From the NCBI RefSeq assembly GCF_001422405.1, contig NZ_LMMV01000027.1, positions 85,513 through 149,512 of the forward strand: a DNA stretch of 64,000 nt, in the 5' to 3' direction. Origin of the DNA: Pseudorhodoferax sp. Leaf267. Its GTDB lineage: Bacteria > Pseudomonadota > Gammaproteobacteria > Burkholderiales > Burkholderiaceae_C. A program made the position numbers and the translations under genes. Positions 16,190 to 24,849 of this stretch are shown piece by piece; the first letter of the stretch is position 1, and every line of letters begins with the position of its first letter. The notes below the pieces were generated by a model, which saw nothing but the letters and a program-made list of their open reading frames with translations, was not told the origin of the DNA and did no database searches.

Positions 16190-17998
16190 GTGCCGCAACG
16201 CCTTCTCTACACGCCGCGCACTGCAGGCTTCGCCCTCGAGGTCCATGGCCGGTCCCTGCTGGCCTCGCATGAACAGATCGTCAACATCCTGCGCAGCCGG
16301 CTGGGCCAGGCACATGGCGACCTGCTGGCCAGCCCCAAGCCCGATGCCGAGGGCGTGGCCTGGAGCACGGCCCTCAGCGGCGATGCGGTGCTGGCCTCGA
16401 CCCTGCCGCCGGAAGAGCGCGACAAGCTGGACAAGCGCGCGCAGCGCCTGCTGAACGACATCCGCGGCCTGGGCCAGCAGCTGGCGGCAGAGGGCTCGGC
16501 GGCGCAGATGGTCGGCCAGATGATCGAGCGCGCCGCGCAGCTGCCGTCTGGCGACTGGCTCTACAGCGTGGGGGGCAAACCGGTGCTGGTGCTGTGGGGC
16601 CATGCGGACGCGGCCCAGCCGCCCGTGCCCCCGGTGGCGCCGCCTGCCGCGGCACCTGCTCCAGCCGCCGCCGCGGCAGTGCCGGCTGCGGCCGCCGCAG
16701 CGCCCGACCCAGCCATGGACGCCGCCATCAAAAGCCTGGAGCCGGCCGCAGGCACGGCAGCCGCCGCTGCAGCCCCATCCGCCGCGCCACCCGCCAGGCG
16801 CCGCTGGCTCTGGGCCTTGCTGCTGTTGCCGCTGCTCGCCGCGCTGCTGTTCTTCGGCCTGCGCGGCTGCCAGGACCAGGCCGCCCCGGCCGACGACCTC
16901 AGCGCCAGGCTCGGCGAAGCCCAGGCACGCAACAAGGCGCTCGAAGACGAGATCGCCCGCAAGAAAGCCCAGGCGCCCCAGTTCATGTGCGTGCGCCCGT
17001 CGCCCGAGCCGCCCGTGGCGGCGGCCAGCGCACCGGAGCCCGAGGCCAGCGCCCCGGTCGCGGCCGCCAGCGAGCCCGAGCCGCCGGTCTCCCAGGCCGA
17101 GGCGCCCAAGGCCGACCCCTACGACGCACTGAAGAAGCGCGTGGCCGGCGCCGGCCGCAACTGCGCCGACCTGCAGCGCCTGTCCAAGGACGCGCTGCTG
17201 CGCGCCAAGGACCCGCGCGCCGCGCCGCTGCGCCAGGACATCACCGAGGCCCTGAAGACGCACTGCAGCGACAACCTCATCAAGGAAGCCAAGAACATGT
17301 GCCCCGGCCAGCGCCCGGCGGAGCTGGCGCCCGAGCTCGCGCTGGTCTTCGACGCCTCCGGCTCCATGGGCTTCAGCCTGAACGCCTCCGACGAGGAGAT
17401 CCGGCAACTGGCGCAGCTGGACGCGATGCGCGGCATGATGCGCCAGTTCGGCCTGGGCCAGGCCGTGCCCGGCATCGACATCAACCGCGTGCGGCGCGAG
17501 CCGACCCGCATGACCGCCGCCCGCCAGGCGGCCCTGACCATGGTGCGCCGCGCACCGTCGGACGCCAACATCGGCCTGGTGCTGGTGGAGGACTGCCCGG
17601 CTGCGCGCAGCGCCGGCTTCTATCCACCCGGCCGTCGTGGCGAACTGGCGGGCATCGTCCAGGGCATCCAGCCGCGCGGCGGCACGCCGCTGGCCGACGG
17701 CATCGCCAGGGCCGGCCGCATGGTGGACGGCGTGAAGCGCGAGGCGTTGATGGTCGTCGTCACCGACGGCCGCGAAAGCTGCGGCCGCGACCCCTGCGCC
17801 GAAGCCGCCGCCCTCATGCGCGCCAAGCCGCATCTGAAGATCAACGTGGTCGACATCACCGGCACCGGCGCGGGCAATTGCGTCGCCCAGATCGGCCGCG
17901 GCCGCGTGTTCACGGCACGCAATGCGGACGAAGTGGCGGCCATGACGCGGCAGGCCAGCCAGGAGGCGATGGGGCCGGCGAACTGCTCGCGGCCGTGA
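16190..17998 (+). CDS. Membrane-anchored vWA protein with a SrfA-like N-terminal domain
   Basis: A 602-residue protein in four parts. Residues 1-140 resemble the N-terminus of SrfA encoded at 33847-35289, ending in the shared block WLYSVGGKPVLVLWG (SrfA: FLYFVGDQPVIVFWG). Residues 140-203 are Pro/Ala-rich. A membrane helix spans 206-226, followed by a short coiled coil (235-262) and another Pro/Ala linker. Residues 380-600 are a von Willebrand A domain with a perfect MIDAS DASGS at 388-392. The vWA domain should be periplasmic if the N-terminus is cytoplasmic. The GTG start at 16190 is supported by AAGGA 6 bases upstream and a -35/-10 pair; an in-frame ATG at 16130 lies inside that promoter. 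The function is unknown; a metal-dependent adhesion scaffold is likely. Confidence 0.85.
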   Translation: MPQRLLYTPRTAGFALEVHGRSLLASHEQIVNILRSRLGQAHGDLLASPKPDAEGVAWSTALSGDAVLASTLPPEERDKLDKRAQRLLNDIRGLGQQLAAEGSAAQMVGQMIERAAQLPSGDWLYSVGGKPVLVLWGHADAAQPPVPPVAPPAAAPAPAAAAAVPAAAAAAPDPAMDAAIKSLEPAAGTAAAAAAPSAAPPARRRWLWALLLLPLLAALLFFGLRGCQDQAAPADDLSARLGEAQARNKALEDEIARKKAQAPQFMCVRPSPEPPVAAASAPEPEASAPVAAASEPEPPVSQAEAPKADPYDALKKRVAGAGRNCADLQRLSKDALLRAKDPRAAPLRQDITEALKTHCSDNLIKEAKNMCPGQRPAELAPELALVFDASGSMGFSLNASDEEIRQLAQLDAMRGMMRQFGLGQAVPGIDINRVRREPTRMTAARQAALTMVRRAPSDANIGLVLVEDCPAARSAGFYPPGRRGELAGIVQGIQPRGGTPLADGIARAGRMVDGVKREALMVVVTDGRESCGRDPCAEAAALMRAKPHLKINVVDITGTGAGNCVAQIGRGRVFTARNADEVAAMTRQASQEAMGPANCSRP

Positions 17999-18193
17999 GG
18001 CCACGTGCGGACCTTTCGAGTTCCGTGCGCTTGCAGCGGTGGCCGTGGCGGTTCGGGTTGAGGAGCAGCGAAAGGTGCGAGGTGTTGACCTAAGATGGGT
18101 TGGCGTCCGTGCGCCCGCGCTCGGCATGCAGAATCTGAAGCACAAGAGCACCAAAGCAACTTCTTCGACGATCCCCCTCGTCGCCCAACCAAG

Positions 18194-18916
18194 ATGTCGC
18201 ACAACCCCAGCCTGCAGTGCCTCTTCTGCCAGCACGTGAATCCGGTGGATGCAGACTATTGCCAACGCTGTGACGGGCAGTTGAACCTGCAACCCTGCGA
18301 GCGTTGCGACGCGGTGGATTTGCGCACTGCGACGAATTGCTACAAATGCGGCGCCAAGTTTTCATTGCCCGTTGCACCGCGACTGGATGTCCCGTCCGCG
18401 CCAGCCGTCGTGCACAAGGAAGTGAGCTACCTGCAGCCCAAGCACCCGGGCATCGTGGAATCCGCCGCCGCGCACCTCCATGCCGGGCTGGCGTTCGCGC
18501 AGCCCGGCCAGCAGCACGTGTACGAAGTCCTGTTGCCGCATCGGTCTGCCACCGCCGCCCCCTCGCAGCGCATCACTGCCGGCGCTGTCCTGGGCTTGCT
18601 GCTCGTGGCCATCGCTGCGGTGGCGGTGTATTTCTACCGTGGGCACGGTGCACAGCCCGCGCCACCGCCAAGCCAGCCGCAGGCAGCAACGCCAGCACCG
18701 AGCGCGGTGGCCGGCATGGGCGCCGCATTGAAGCCTGCAGACACGGTGCCAACGCCGCCGGCCATGCCGAATCCACTGGAAAGAACGCCCGCTCCGGCGC
18801 CGACTGCCGACGCTGCGCCCACTGCACGAACCAACCTGCCGGTCGATGAAAAGTGCCCGCCAGCCGTCGCGACACTGGGGCTGTGCATTCCGCAAACGCC
18901 ACAGGAGAGGCCTTGA
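18194..18916 (+). CDS. Zinc-ribbon membrane protein with periplasmic Pro/Ala tail
   Basis: A 240-residue protein. Residues 8-60 hold four CxxC pairs (CLFC, CQRC, CERC, CYKC), a double zinc-ribbon. A membrane helix follows at about 127-148 (a GLLLVAIAAVAVYFY stretch), then a Pro/Ala-rich tail. The last residues, CPPAVATLGLCIP, match the end of the neighbouring TAXI protein (CSQQERILGLCTP). The ATG at 18194 begins just before the first CxxC; an upstream in-frame extension looks non-coding. The cytoplasmic zinc ribbon with an exported tail fits the anchored style of the srf-region proteins. I cannot assign a function. Confidence 0.75.
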   Translation: MSHNPSLQCLFCQHVNPVDADYCQRCDGQLNLQPCERCDAVDLRTATNCYKCGAKFSLPVAPRLDVPSAPAVVHKEVSYLQPKHPGIVESAAAHLHAGLAFAQPGQQHVYEVLLPHRSATAAPSQRITAGAVLGLLLVAIAAVAVYFYRGHGAQPAPPPSQPQAATPAPSAVAGMGAALKPADTVPTPPAMPNPLERTPAPAPTADAAPTARTNLPVDEKCPPAVATLGLCIPQTPQERP

Positions 18917-18917
18917 G

Positions 18918-19991
18918 ATGAACAAACTGATCGCATGCACGCTGCTGATGGCGGCGCTGCTCTTGCAAAACCCCGCAGCCGCGGCAGTCGAGTACAAGAT
19001 CGTCACGGCGTCGGAGCGGGGCACCTACATCAAGATCGGCGCCGACCTCGCCCAGTTCGTTGCGCCCACGGCGAACATCAAGCTCGAGGCCTTGCCATCG
19101 GCAGGATCGGCAGAAAACGTGCGGCGCCTGCGTTATGAATCGGGCGTCAAGCTGGCCTTGGTGCAATCGGACGTCTACCAGGCCTTTCTGGACATTGCCG
19201 CGGGCGGCAATGCGGAAGCCCGCGACATGATCCGGCCGCTGCGGGTGGTCATGCCGCTGTACAACGAGGAAATCTATTTCATCGTCCGGGCCGACTCGGA
19301 GCTGAACCATATCCACGAGATCCAGAATGCCAAGATCAATGCAGGCGAATCCGGGAGCGGCACCGCACTGACTTCGGCCACGCTGTACCGCCTGATGTTC
19401 GGCACGGCGATGCCGCAGCAAGGCACCAGCTACCTGTCCAACGAGGAGGCGCTGGCCAAGCTGGTGACCGACAAGACGGTGGACGTGGTCGCGGTCGTGG
19501 CAGGCCAGCCTGCCAAGCTGCTCGTGGACATGAAGCCCGAATCGCGCCAGCTCATCAAGCTGCTCAAGTTCGACCCCAACCATGCGACCAGCGCCACGGT
19601 GCTCAAGACCTATTTCGCAGCCAACGTCCGGGCCAGGAACTACCCGAACCTGCTGACGGCGGATATCCCGGGCCTGGCCGTCAAGGCCTTCCTGGTGACT
19701 TACGACTTCCAGCTCAAGGACACCGAGAACCACCTGCGCAACATGGTGCGTTCGCTGTGCCAGAACTTCTCCACGCTGCAGGAAAAGGGGCACCCGAAAT
19801 GGCGGGAGGTGGAGATGGCGCTGCCCGATCTGGGCCGCGGCTGGTTCTACTACCCGGCGACGGCCTGGGAGGTCCGCGCGTGCATCGCCGGCAAGGGCAA
19901 GCCGGCATGGACTGCGGCACCGAAGCCAGCCAAGGACTGCTCGCAGCAGGAGCGCATCCTCGGCCTGTGCACGCCGGCCAAGCCGCAGTAG
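18918..19991 (+). CDS. TAXI-family TRAP-type solute-binding protein
   Basis: A 357-residue periplasmic protein with a signal peptide (residues 1-22, cleavage after NPAAAA). The mature start EYKIVTASERGTYIKIG is the hallmark of TAXI binding proteins, which capture carboxylates such as glutamate or 2-oxoglutarate for TRAP transporters. No DctM/DctQ membrane partner is nearby, so it may instead act as a ligand sensor for the adjacent system. The C-terminus has an extra tail with two Cys (CSQQERILGLCTP) shared with the upstream zinc-ribbon protein. Its ATG follows that gene's TGA by one base, so the two are co-translated. Confidence 0.82.
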   Translation: MNKLIACTLLMAALLLQNPAAAAVEYKIVTASERGTYIKIGADLAQFVAPTANIKLEALPSAGSAENVRRLRYESGVKLALVQSDVYQAFLDIAAGGNAEARDMIRPLRVVMPLYNEEIYFIVRADSELNHIHEIQNAKINAGESGSGTALTSATLYRLMFGTAMPQQGTSYLSNEEALAKLVTDKTVDVVAVVAGQPAKLLVDMKPESRQLIKLLKFDPNHATSATVLKTYFAANVRARNYPNLLTADIPGLAVKAFLVTYDFQLKDTENHLRNMVRSLCQNFSTLQEKGHPKWREVEMALPDLGRGWFYYPATAWEVRACIAGKGKPAWTAAPKPAKDCSQQERILGLCTPAKPQ

Positions 19992-20010
19992 GCTGGCGCC
20001 TGCGGCGGGC

Positions 20011-20508
20011 TCAGCGCGCCATCGCGGCCAGCGCGTCCTCCAGCCCCTTCTTGCGCTTCTCCAGGTCCTGCAGCTGCTTCTCCTTGGCCGCAGTGGCCTG
20101 GGCATCGGGCGTCTTCGCCATCGCCAGCCGCTGGGCGTCGAGCTCGGCGCTTTGCGTGTCGCCTTTCAACTGGTCGAGCTGTTTCTTGAGCTCTGCATGT
20201 CTCGCCTTGGTGACCTTGCCCGACTTCAGCGCGGCGGCCAGCGTGGCGTCCTGCTTGCGCAGGTCGGACTCAAGAGAAGCCACGCGGCGCTTGTCGCGGT
20301 CGATCTCGGCCTGGCGGTTGGCGGTGGCGCTTTGCAAGCTGGCGTTCTGCGCGCGGGCGCGGTCCAGGTCGGCCTGCGACGCGGCGATGTCCTGGTCCAT
20401 CTTGCCGCCCGCCGCGGTGTTGCGCTTGGCGTCCAGGTAGGCGTTGCCGGCGCAGCCGGACAGCAGGACCGCAAGGGTCAGGATGGGCAGCGGGGTACGG
20501 CGTGGCAT
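20011..20508 (-). CDS. Coiled-coil lipoprotein
   Basis: A 165-residue predicted lipoprotein. The signal peptide ends in the lipobox LLSGC with Cys19 as the acylated residue. The mature protein is almost entirely helical and charged (Lys, Asp, Gln, Ala repeats from 40 to 160), as expected for a long coiled coil. The start at 20508 is supported by AGGAG 7 bases upstream; an ATG at 20523 overlaps the previous stop and is less likely. It is the last gene of the srf operon and converges on the TAXI gene 19 bases away. It probably forms a periplasmic helical link; function unknown. Confidence 0.75.
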   Translation of the reverse strand: MPRRTPLPILTLAVLLSGCAGNAYLDAKRNTAAGGKMDQDIAASQADLDRARAQNASLQSATANRQAEIDRDKRRVASLESDLRKQDATLAAALKSGKVTKARHAELKKQLDQLKGDTQSAELDAQRLAMAKTPDAQATAAKEKQLQDLEKRKKGLEDALAAMAR

Positions 20509-20519
20509 CGTGGTGCTCC

Positions 20520-21269
20520 TCATGCCTTGGACACCGCCAGTGCCTGGTTGTAGGCCTGCACGTTGTTCTCGAGCTGGGCGATCTGCTGGTTCATGCGACG
20601 AATCTCGTTGTCCAGGTCGCGCTTGTTCTGCGGCGTGTCGGTCAGCTTGCCGGACGCCTCGATGTACTGGTCGCGCGTCTTGCGCGCCTGGTTCAAGGTC
20701 TGGTTCATCGAGGCGATGTTGCGTTCTTCGCGTGCACGCGCCTGCTGCACCTCCTCGGCGCTGAGCTTCTTGGCGGCCACATCGCGCTGCAGGCTGGCCA
20801 GGCGCGAGCGGCCTTCGGCCAGCACGCGGCCCGAGCTGTCGAGGTAGCTCTGCAGCTTGGCGCTGTCCTGCCGCACGTCGGCGGCGGCCGCCTGCGCGGC
20901 GCGCACCTGCTGGCGGCCGGCCTGTTCCTTCTTGGCCGTGACGTAGGCGTCCACGCCCAGCGCCGTGGCGCCGACCACGGCGCCGCCGATGGCCGCGTTG
21001 CGCGCGTTCTTGCTGTTGCCGCCCAGGGCCAGTGCACCCAGCCCGCCGACCAGCGCGCCGGTGAGGGCGCCGGTCAGCACGCCGGAGATCACGGTGTCGT
21101 TGAAGCGCGACTCGTCCTGCTGCATCTGCTGCTCGGCGGCCGTCAGCGGCACCTGGTTCTGGTTGCCGAAGCCGGGCATGCTGGGCATGGTCTCGCAGCC
21201 GGCCAGCGACAGTGCCACGGCCAGCGCGATGGCCTGCGTGGCGCGGCGCGGAAAGAGTGAGGCGTTCAT
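20520..21269 (-). CDS. Glycine-zipper lipoprotein with coiled coil
   Basis: A 249-residue predicted lipoprotein: signal peptide with lipobox SLAGC (Cys25). Residues 62-105 form a glycine-zipper pair (GVLTGALTGALVGG then GGAVVGATALG), which in other lipoproteins inserts into or oligomerises at the membrane. Residues 110-245 are coiled coil. The ATG overlaps the SUMF1 gene's TGA (ATGA). Two adjacent lipoproteins with long coiled coils at the end of the operon suggest outer-membrane or periplasmic parts of the same assembly. Confidence 0.75.
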   Translation of the reverse strand: MNASLFPRRATQAIALAVALSLAGCETMPSMPGFGNQNQVPLTAAEQQMQQDESRFNDTVISGVLTGALTGALVGGLGALALGGNSKNARNAAIGGAVVGATALGVDAYVTAKKEQAGRQQVRAAQAAAADVRQDSAKLQSYLDSSGRVLAEGRSRLASLQRDVAAKKLSAEEVQQARAREERNIASMNQTLNQARKTRDQYIEASGKLTDTPQNKRDLDNEIRRMNQQIAQLENNVQAYNQALAVSKA

Positions 21270-22945
21270 TTCTTGCTGACCTTTGCTTCGATGGAATTGA
21301 GTTCCGCCAGCAGGGCCGGCTTGTCGACCGGCTTGCCGCTGCGCGCGCCCTGGCTGTACTTGACGACCAGGTCCACCAGCGGGCCGTAGCCCGGCACCGA
21401 CCGGGCCTCGAATTCGCGCTTGAGCAACTCGCCCTGGGTCGCGGTCGTCGCCACGGGGAAATCTAAGCCGATCTGTTTCAGGGTGTCAATCATGTAGTCC
21501 AGGGTGGCGTCCAGGTTTTCCTTATTGCTGCTGATGCTGGCCTGCACATCCTTCTTCGCGGCCTCGGACAGCGCCTTGAGCACGGCCTCCTGCTTGCCGA
21601 TGCGGCCCGCGTCTTCCATGACCTTGCGCGCCAGGTAGGCGCCCACGCGGATCTCGCTCTTGGCCGAGCGGTCGCGCTGCTCGTTGCGCGCCTGGATGTT
21701 GGCCTTGATGACGGTGCCCACGCCTTCGATCCGCGTCTTGAGCGCCGGGTCGGTCGTGGCCTTGGCCAGAGCCTCGACTTCCTTGACCGGGTCGGCCAGC
21801 GCCTGCGCCGTGCCCGATGCGGTGCTGGCCAGGCCCGTCCAGAGCTTTTGCACCGACTGCAGCCGCGCCGCGCTGGGCAGCGAGGCCGGCACCAGCACCA
21901 GGCGCAGGCCGGTGGTCTTGTCGCGCCGCTCGCCGGCCTTGTCCACGGGCACGAACTCGGCGCGCGCGGCGCTGCGCAGCTCGGCCTGGCCGGTGCGGTA
22001 GTCACCGCCCTTGACCATGGCGCCACCGGCCTGGCCGTGCAGGCGCGAGTGCTTGTTGAGCCGGTAGGGGTCGAGCACGAACTCGCCGACGTTGCCCAGC
22101 ATGTCGTGCAGGCCCAGCGGGTTGGGCTTGAGCAGGCCGATGGCATTGAGCTCGTTGTTCGACGAGTCGGTGCCGGCGAACCAGGCGTAGCGCTGCGCGC
22201 CCTCGGGCATCGGGAAGGCGGGCTGCTCGAACACGGCCGGCGTCACGGCCACGCCGCCGCGCGCGGCAAATTCCCACTCGGCCTCGGTCGGCAGGCGCAC
22301 GAAGCCGGGCGCGCCGTCTTCGGTGGGCAGCTTGGCGGCGGCGTTCTTGGCCAGCCACTCGGCGTAGCGGCCCGAGAAGTAGACCGCCTCGGCCCAGGTG
22401 ACGCCGGTCTTGGGCATGCGGCCTTCTGCGCTGGCGGTGGGGCACTTGTCGGCCAGCGCATCGAACTGCAGCTGCGTGACCTCGTATTTGCCGATCAGGT
22501 AGTAGCGCTGGTTCTTGGTCTTGGTGTCGACGAAACCGCCGCCCACGTAGTCGCTGCGCGGGTTCTCGGCATAGGCGAAGCGCGGCTCGGCGCCGCCCAG
22601 CTGCACGCGCCGGTCGTCCAGCGCGTCGGCACTCGGGATGTTCACGCGCCGGAACACCATGGCGCCGCCGCAGGGCATGGGCAGCGACAGGTCGTCGGGG
22701 CTGGCCTGCGGGTTGACGAGGTTGGCCGGCCAGGGCGTCTGCGCCCAGGCGCTGGACATCAACGCCAGCCCCGCCACCGCCCCGCCCATCCGAAGACCGC
22801 GAAGCAGGCCATGCCAGGGCACCCGCGGAACTGGCTCTGCCAGGCCGCTGGGTGCGCCCCCCCCGCGCAGCAGGGGGGGGTTGGCGGAGCGCGCAGCGCG
22901 CAGACTGGGGGGGGTTGTCTTACTCTTACTGTTCACGTAACTCAT
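21266..22945 (-). CDS. SUMF1/FGE-fold secreted protein of the srf operon
   Basis: A protein of up to 559 residues with a formylglycine-generating-enzyme-like (SUMF1) domain: GKYEVTQLQF, TWAEAVYFSGRYAEWL, RLPTEAEWEFAARGG, GNVGEFVLDPYR, MVKGGDYR and TTGLRLVL occur in the family's order. The catalytic cysteines of true FGE are not evident, so it is more likely a binding fold, as in many bacterial SUMF1 proteins. The C-terminal 200 residues are helical. The ATG at 22945 has GGAGG 6 bases upstream but starts in an interspersed repeat with three 8-base homopolymers; the signal peptide (GGAVAGLALMSSAWA) begins at the ATG at 22789, which may be the true start (507 residues). Confidence 0.75.
   Translation of the reverse strand: MSYVNSKSKTTPPSLRAARSANPPLLRGGGAPSGLAEPVPRVPWHGLLRGLRMGGAVAGLALMSSAWAQTPWPANLVNPQASPDDLSLPMPCGGAMVFRRVNIPSADALDDRRVQLGGAEPRFAYAENPRSDYVGGGFVDTKTKNQRYYLIGKYEVTQLQFDALADKCPTASAEGRMPKTGVTWAEAVYFSGRYAEWLAKNAAAKLPTEDGAPGFVRLPTEAEWEFAARGGVAVTPAVFEQPAFPMPEGAQRYAWFAGTDSSNNELNAIGLLKPNPLGLHDMLGNVGEFVLDPYRLNKHSRLHGQAGGAMVKGGDYRTGQAELRSAARAEFVPVDKAGERRDKTTGLRLVLVPASLPSAARLQSVQKLWTGLASTASGTAQALADPVKEVEALAKATTDPALKTRIEGVGTVIKANIQARNEQRDRSAKSEIRVGAYLARKVMEDAGRIGKQEAVLKALSEAAKKDVQASISSNKENLDATLDYMIDTLKQIGLDFPVATTATQGELLKREFEARSVPGYGPLVDLVVKYSQGARSGKPVDKPALLAELNSIEAKVSKK
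22840..22914. repeat. GC-rich interspersed repeat inside the SUMF1 reading frame
   Basis: A stretch with C8 (22857-22864), G8 (22873-22880), a GCGCGC-containing palindrome and another G8 (22907-22914). The C8/G8 arms can pair around GCGCAGCA. From memory, very similar sequences recur between genes across Comamonadaceae genomes; this cannot be tested here. It is read as codons about 11-36 of the SUMF1 gene if that starts at 22945. Confidence 0.5.
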
Positions 22946-24146
22946 CGGCAGCCTCCACATGCGATGCGCGCCAGGCGCCCCAGAGCGCCGGCAACACGGA
23001 AATCACGACACCGGCCAGCACGCCGGCGGCCATGTCGCCCAGCCCCAGGCGCACGGCGGCCTCGCCACCCGAGAGGTGCGAGGCGAAATGCAGGTTGATG
23101 GCGGTGGCCGTGGCCCCGTAACAGGCCAGCGCCAGCAGCCCCCCGACCAGGGCCACGGCCAGCGCGTGCAGGCAGGGCAAGGCCATGAGCCAGGCCCGGC
23201 CGTGGCCGGTGAGCTTGAGCAGCGCGTATTCGCGGCGCTTGCGGCGCACGGTGGCGATCTGCATCGCGGCCAGCGCCACGGTGGCGCCCACGGCCGCGAT
23301 GACGCCGACCAGCGCGATCACGGTGCGCAGGTTGGCCTGCAGGCCCAGCGTGGCACCGATCTCGCGCACGCGGGTGTAGGTGGAAATGCCCTCGGACTCC
23401 AGCCGCGCGGCCAGCGGCGCGACGTCGCGGATCGAGGCCGCGTACAGCCGGAACAGCGGGTAGACCTCGGCCGCGGGCGCCAGGCCGGCGCCCTGCCCAT
23501 CGAAGCCTTCGACCGTGTAGCCGTCGCGCCAGGCCTGCACCGATTCGAGCAGCGGCAGCGAGGCCAGCGCGGCCATGGCATCGAGCTGGGCCGGCGGCAG
23601 CACGGCGGCCACCTGCAGCGCGACGACGGCGCGCTCGGTGTTGCCCTCGCGCTGGCGCTCCAGCGCCACGCGCACGCTCTGGCCGGCGGCCACGCGCAGG
23701 CGCTGCGCGGCCGGCTGGCTCAGCAGCAGCGTGCGGCCGGTGGGCACGGGCGCGCGGCCCAGCAGCGGGTCGCCCGCGGCGGTGGGCAGCAGGTCCACGC
23801 GCTGGGGGGCGTCGGCGCCATCGGCGTACAGCTCGACCTGGTTGGCGATGGCCCGGGTGTTGGGCATGACGAAGCTGACACCCGGCCACTGCGCCACGCG
23901 CGCGAACCAGGCGGCGTCGTAGCGCTGGCCGCCGCTGGCTTCGGGCAGCACCTGGCGCATGACCGGGTCCTGGTCCTGGCGCTCGATCAGCGCGCCGATC
24001 ACGCCGCGCTCCAGCCCCCACAGCGTGCCCAGCGGCGCCAGCGTAGCGGCCAGCACGCAGGCGGCGCAAAAGGCCAGCCAGCGCTCGTGCCACAGGTCGG
24101 CGGCGGCCAGGCGCAGCAGCTGGCCCCAGCGCAGTCGCGTCGTCAT
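22926..24146 (-). CDS. ABC transporter permease, FtsX/MacB type
   Basis: A 406-residue permease with the MacB/LolCE topology: one membrane helix near the N-terminus (about 28-50), a long periplasmic domain (50-270), and three helices at about 272-295, 320-345 and 365-390. Transporters of this type do not import solutes; they use ATP to move periplasmic partners or lipoproteins. Partnered with the ATPase gene by an ATGA overlap and flanked by two lipoprotein genes, it may release or drive the exported srf components. Confidence 0.85.
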   Translation of the reverse strand: MTTRLRWGQLLRLAAADLWHERWLAFCAACVLAATLAPLGTLWGLERGVIGALIERQDQDPVMRQVLPEASGGQRYDAAWFARVAQWPGVSFVMPNTRAIANQVELYADGADAPQRVDLLPTAAGDPLLGRAPVPTGRTLLLSQPAAQRLRVAAGQSVRVALERQREGNTERAVVALQVAAVLPPAQLDAMAALASLPLLESVQAWRDGYTVEGFDGQGAGLAPAAEVYPLFRLYAASIRDVAPLAARLESEGISTYTRVREIGATLGLQANLRTVIALVGVIAAVGATVALAAMQIATVRRKRREYALLKLTGHGRAWLMALPCLHALAVALVGGLLALACYGATATAINLHFASHLSGGEAAVRLGLGDMAAGVLAGVVISVLPALWGAWRASHVEAADELREQ

Positions 24147-24844
24147 GCGGCCTCCAGGCGCACGACGCCGGCCTGCACGCTGCAATGGCGCAGCGGCACG
24201 CCCTTGGCGCGCAGCAGGGCCAGGTCGTGGCTGACCAGCAGCAGCGCGGCGCCGCTGGTGGCGGCCAGCGACAGCAGCAGGTCGAGCGCGGCGGGTGCGT
24301 GGTCCACGCCCAGCGAGGCCGTGGGCTCGTCGGCCAGCACCAGCTGCGGCCGGTGTGCCAGCGCGCGTGCGATGGCCACGCGCTGGCGCTGGCCGATGGA
24401 CAGCTGCGCGGGCAGGCGCTGGCCCAGGCCGGCCAGGTCCAGGCGCGCCAGCAGCGCGTCGGCCCAGCCCAGGTCGAGCCGGCCCAGCAGACGTTGCGAC
24501 AACAGGATGTTCTCGCGCACCGACAGGCTGGGCAGCAGCCCGCCGGTCTGCAGCACGATGCCGATGTGCCGCGCGCGCAGGGCCGTGCAGGCGTCTGGCG
24601 TGCCGCTGCGCCACAGCGCGGCGGCGTCCACGCCGGTGATCTCCAGCCGGCCGACCTCGGTGGGCCGGCGCAGCAGGGCCAGCAGGTCGATCAGTGTGCT
24701 CTTGCCGCAGCCCGAGGGGCCGACCACGCCGACGACCTCGCCTGCGGCCAGCGACAGCGCGTCGACCTGCATCGCAAAGCCCGCATCGCCGCCCGGGCCG
24801 GGGCGGCGGTAGACCAGGCCTTGGACGTGCAGGACCTGCGGCAT
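24143..24844 (-). CDS. ABC transporter ATPase, LolD/MacB type
   Basis: A 233-residue nucleotide-binding subunit. Walker A is GPSGCGKST, the signature is LSIGQRQR (a variant of LSGGQ), Walker B is LVLADEP and the H-loop is LLVSHD. It should dimerise and power the permease of the next gene. The ATG at 24844 is 5 bases after the vWA gene's stop; longer upstream frames would run into that gene. Confidence 0.9.
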   Translation of the reverse strand: MPQVLHVQGLVYRRPGPGGDAGFAMQVDALSLAAGEVVGVVGPSGCGKSTLIDLLALLRRPTEVGRLEITGVDAAALWRSGTPDACTALRARHIGIVLQTGGLLPSLSVRENILLSQRLLGRLDLGWADALLARLDLAGLGQRLPAQLSIGQRQRVAIARALAHRPQLVLADEPTASLGVDHAPAALDLLLSLAATSGAALLLVSHDLALLRAKGVPLRHCSVQAGVVRLEAA

Positions 24845-24849
24845 CCCAC

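Noticed and set aside
16035-16454. A 139-codon plus-strand frame overlapping the SrfA-N/vWA start
   Set aside because: It lies out of frame with the vWA gene and shows no protein pattern.
18085-18113. TTGACC at 18085 as a promoter for the zinc-ribbon gene
   Set aside because: No acceptable -10 hexamer lies 16-18 bases downstream; the TAAGAT directly after it lacks its own -35.
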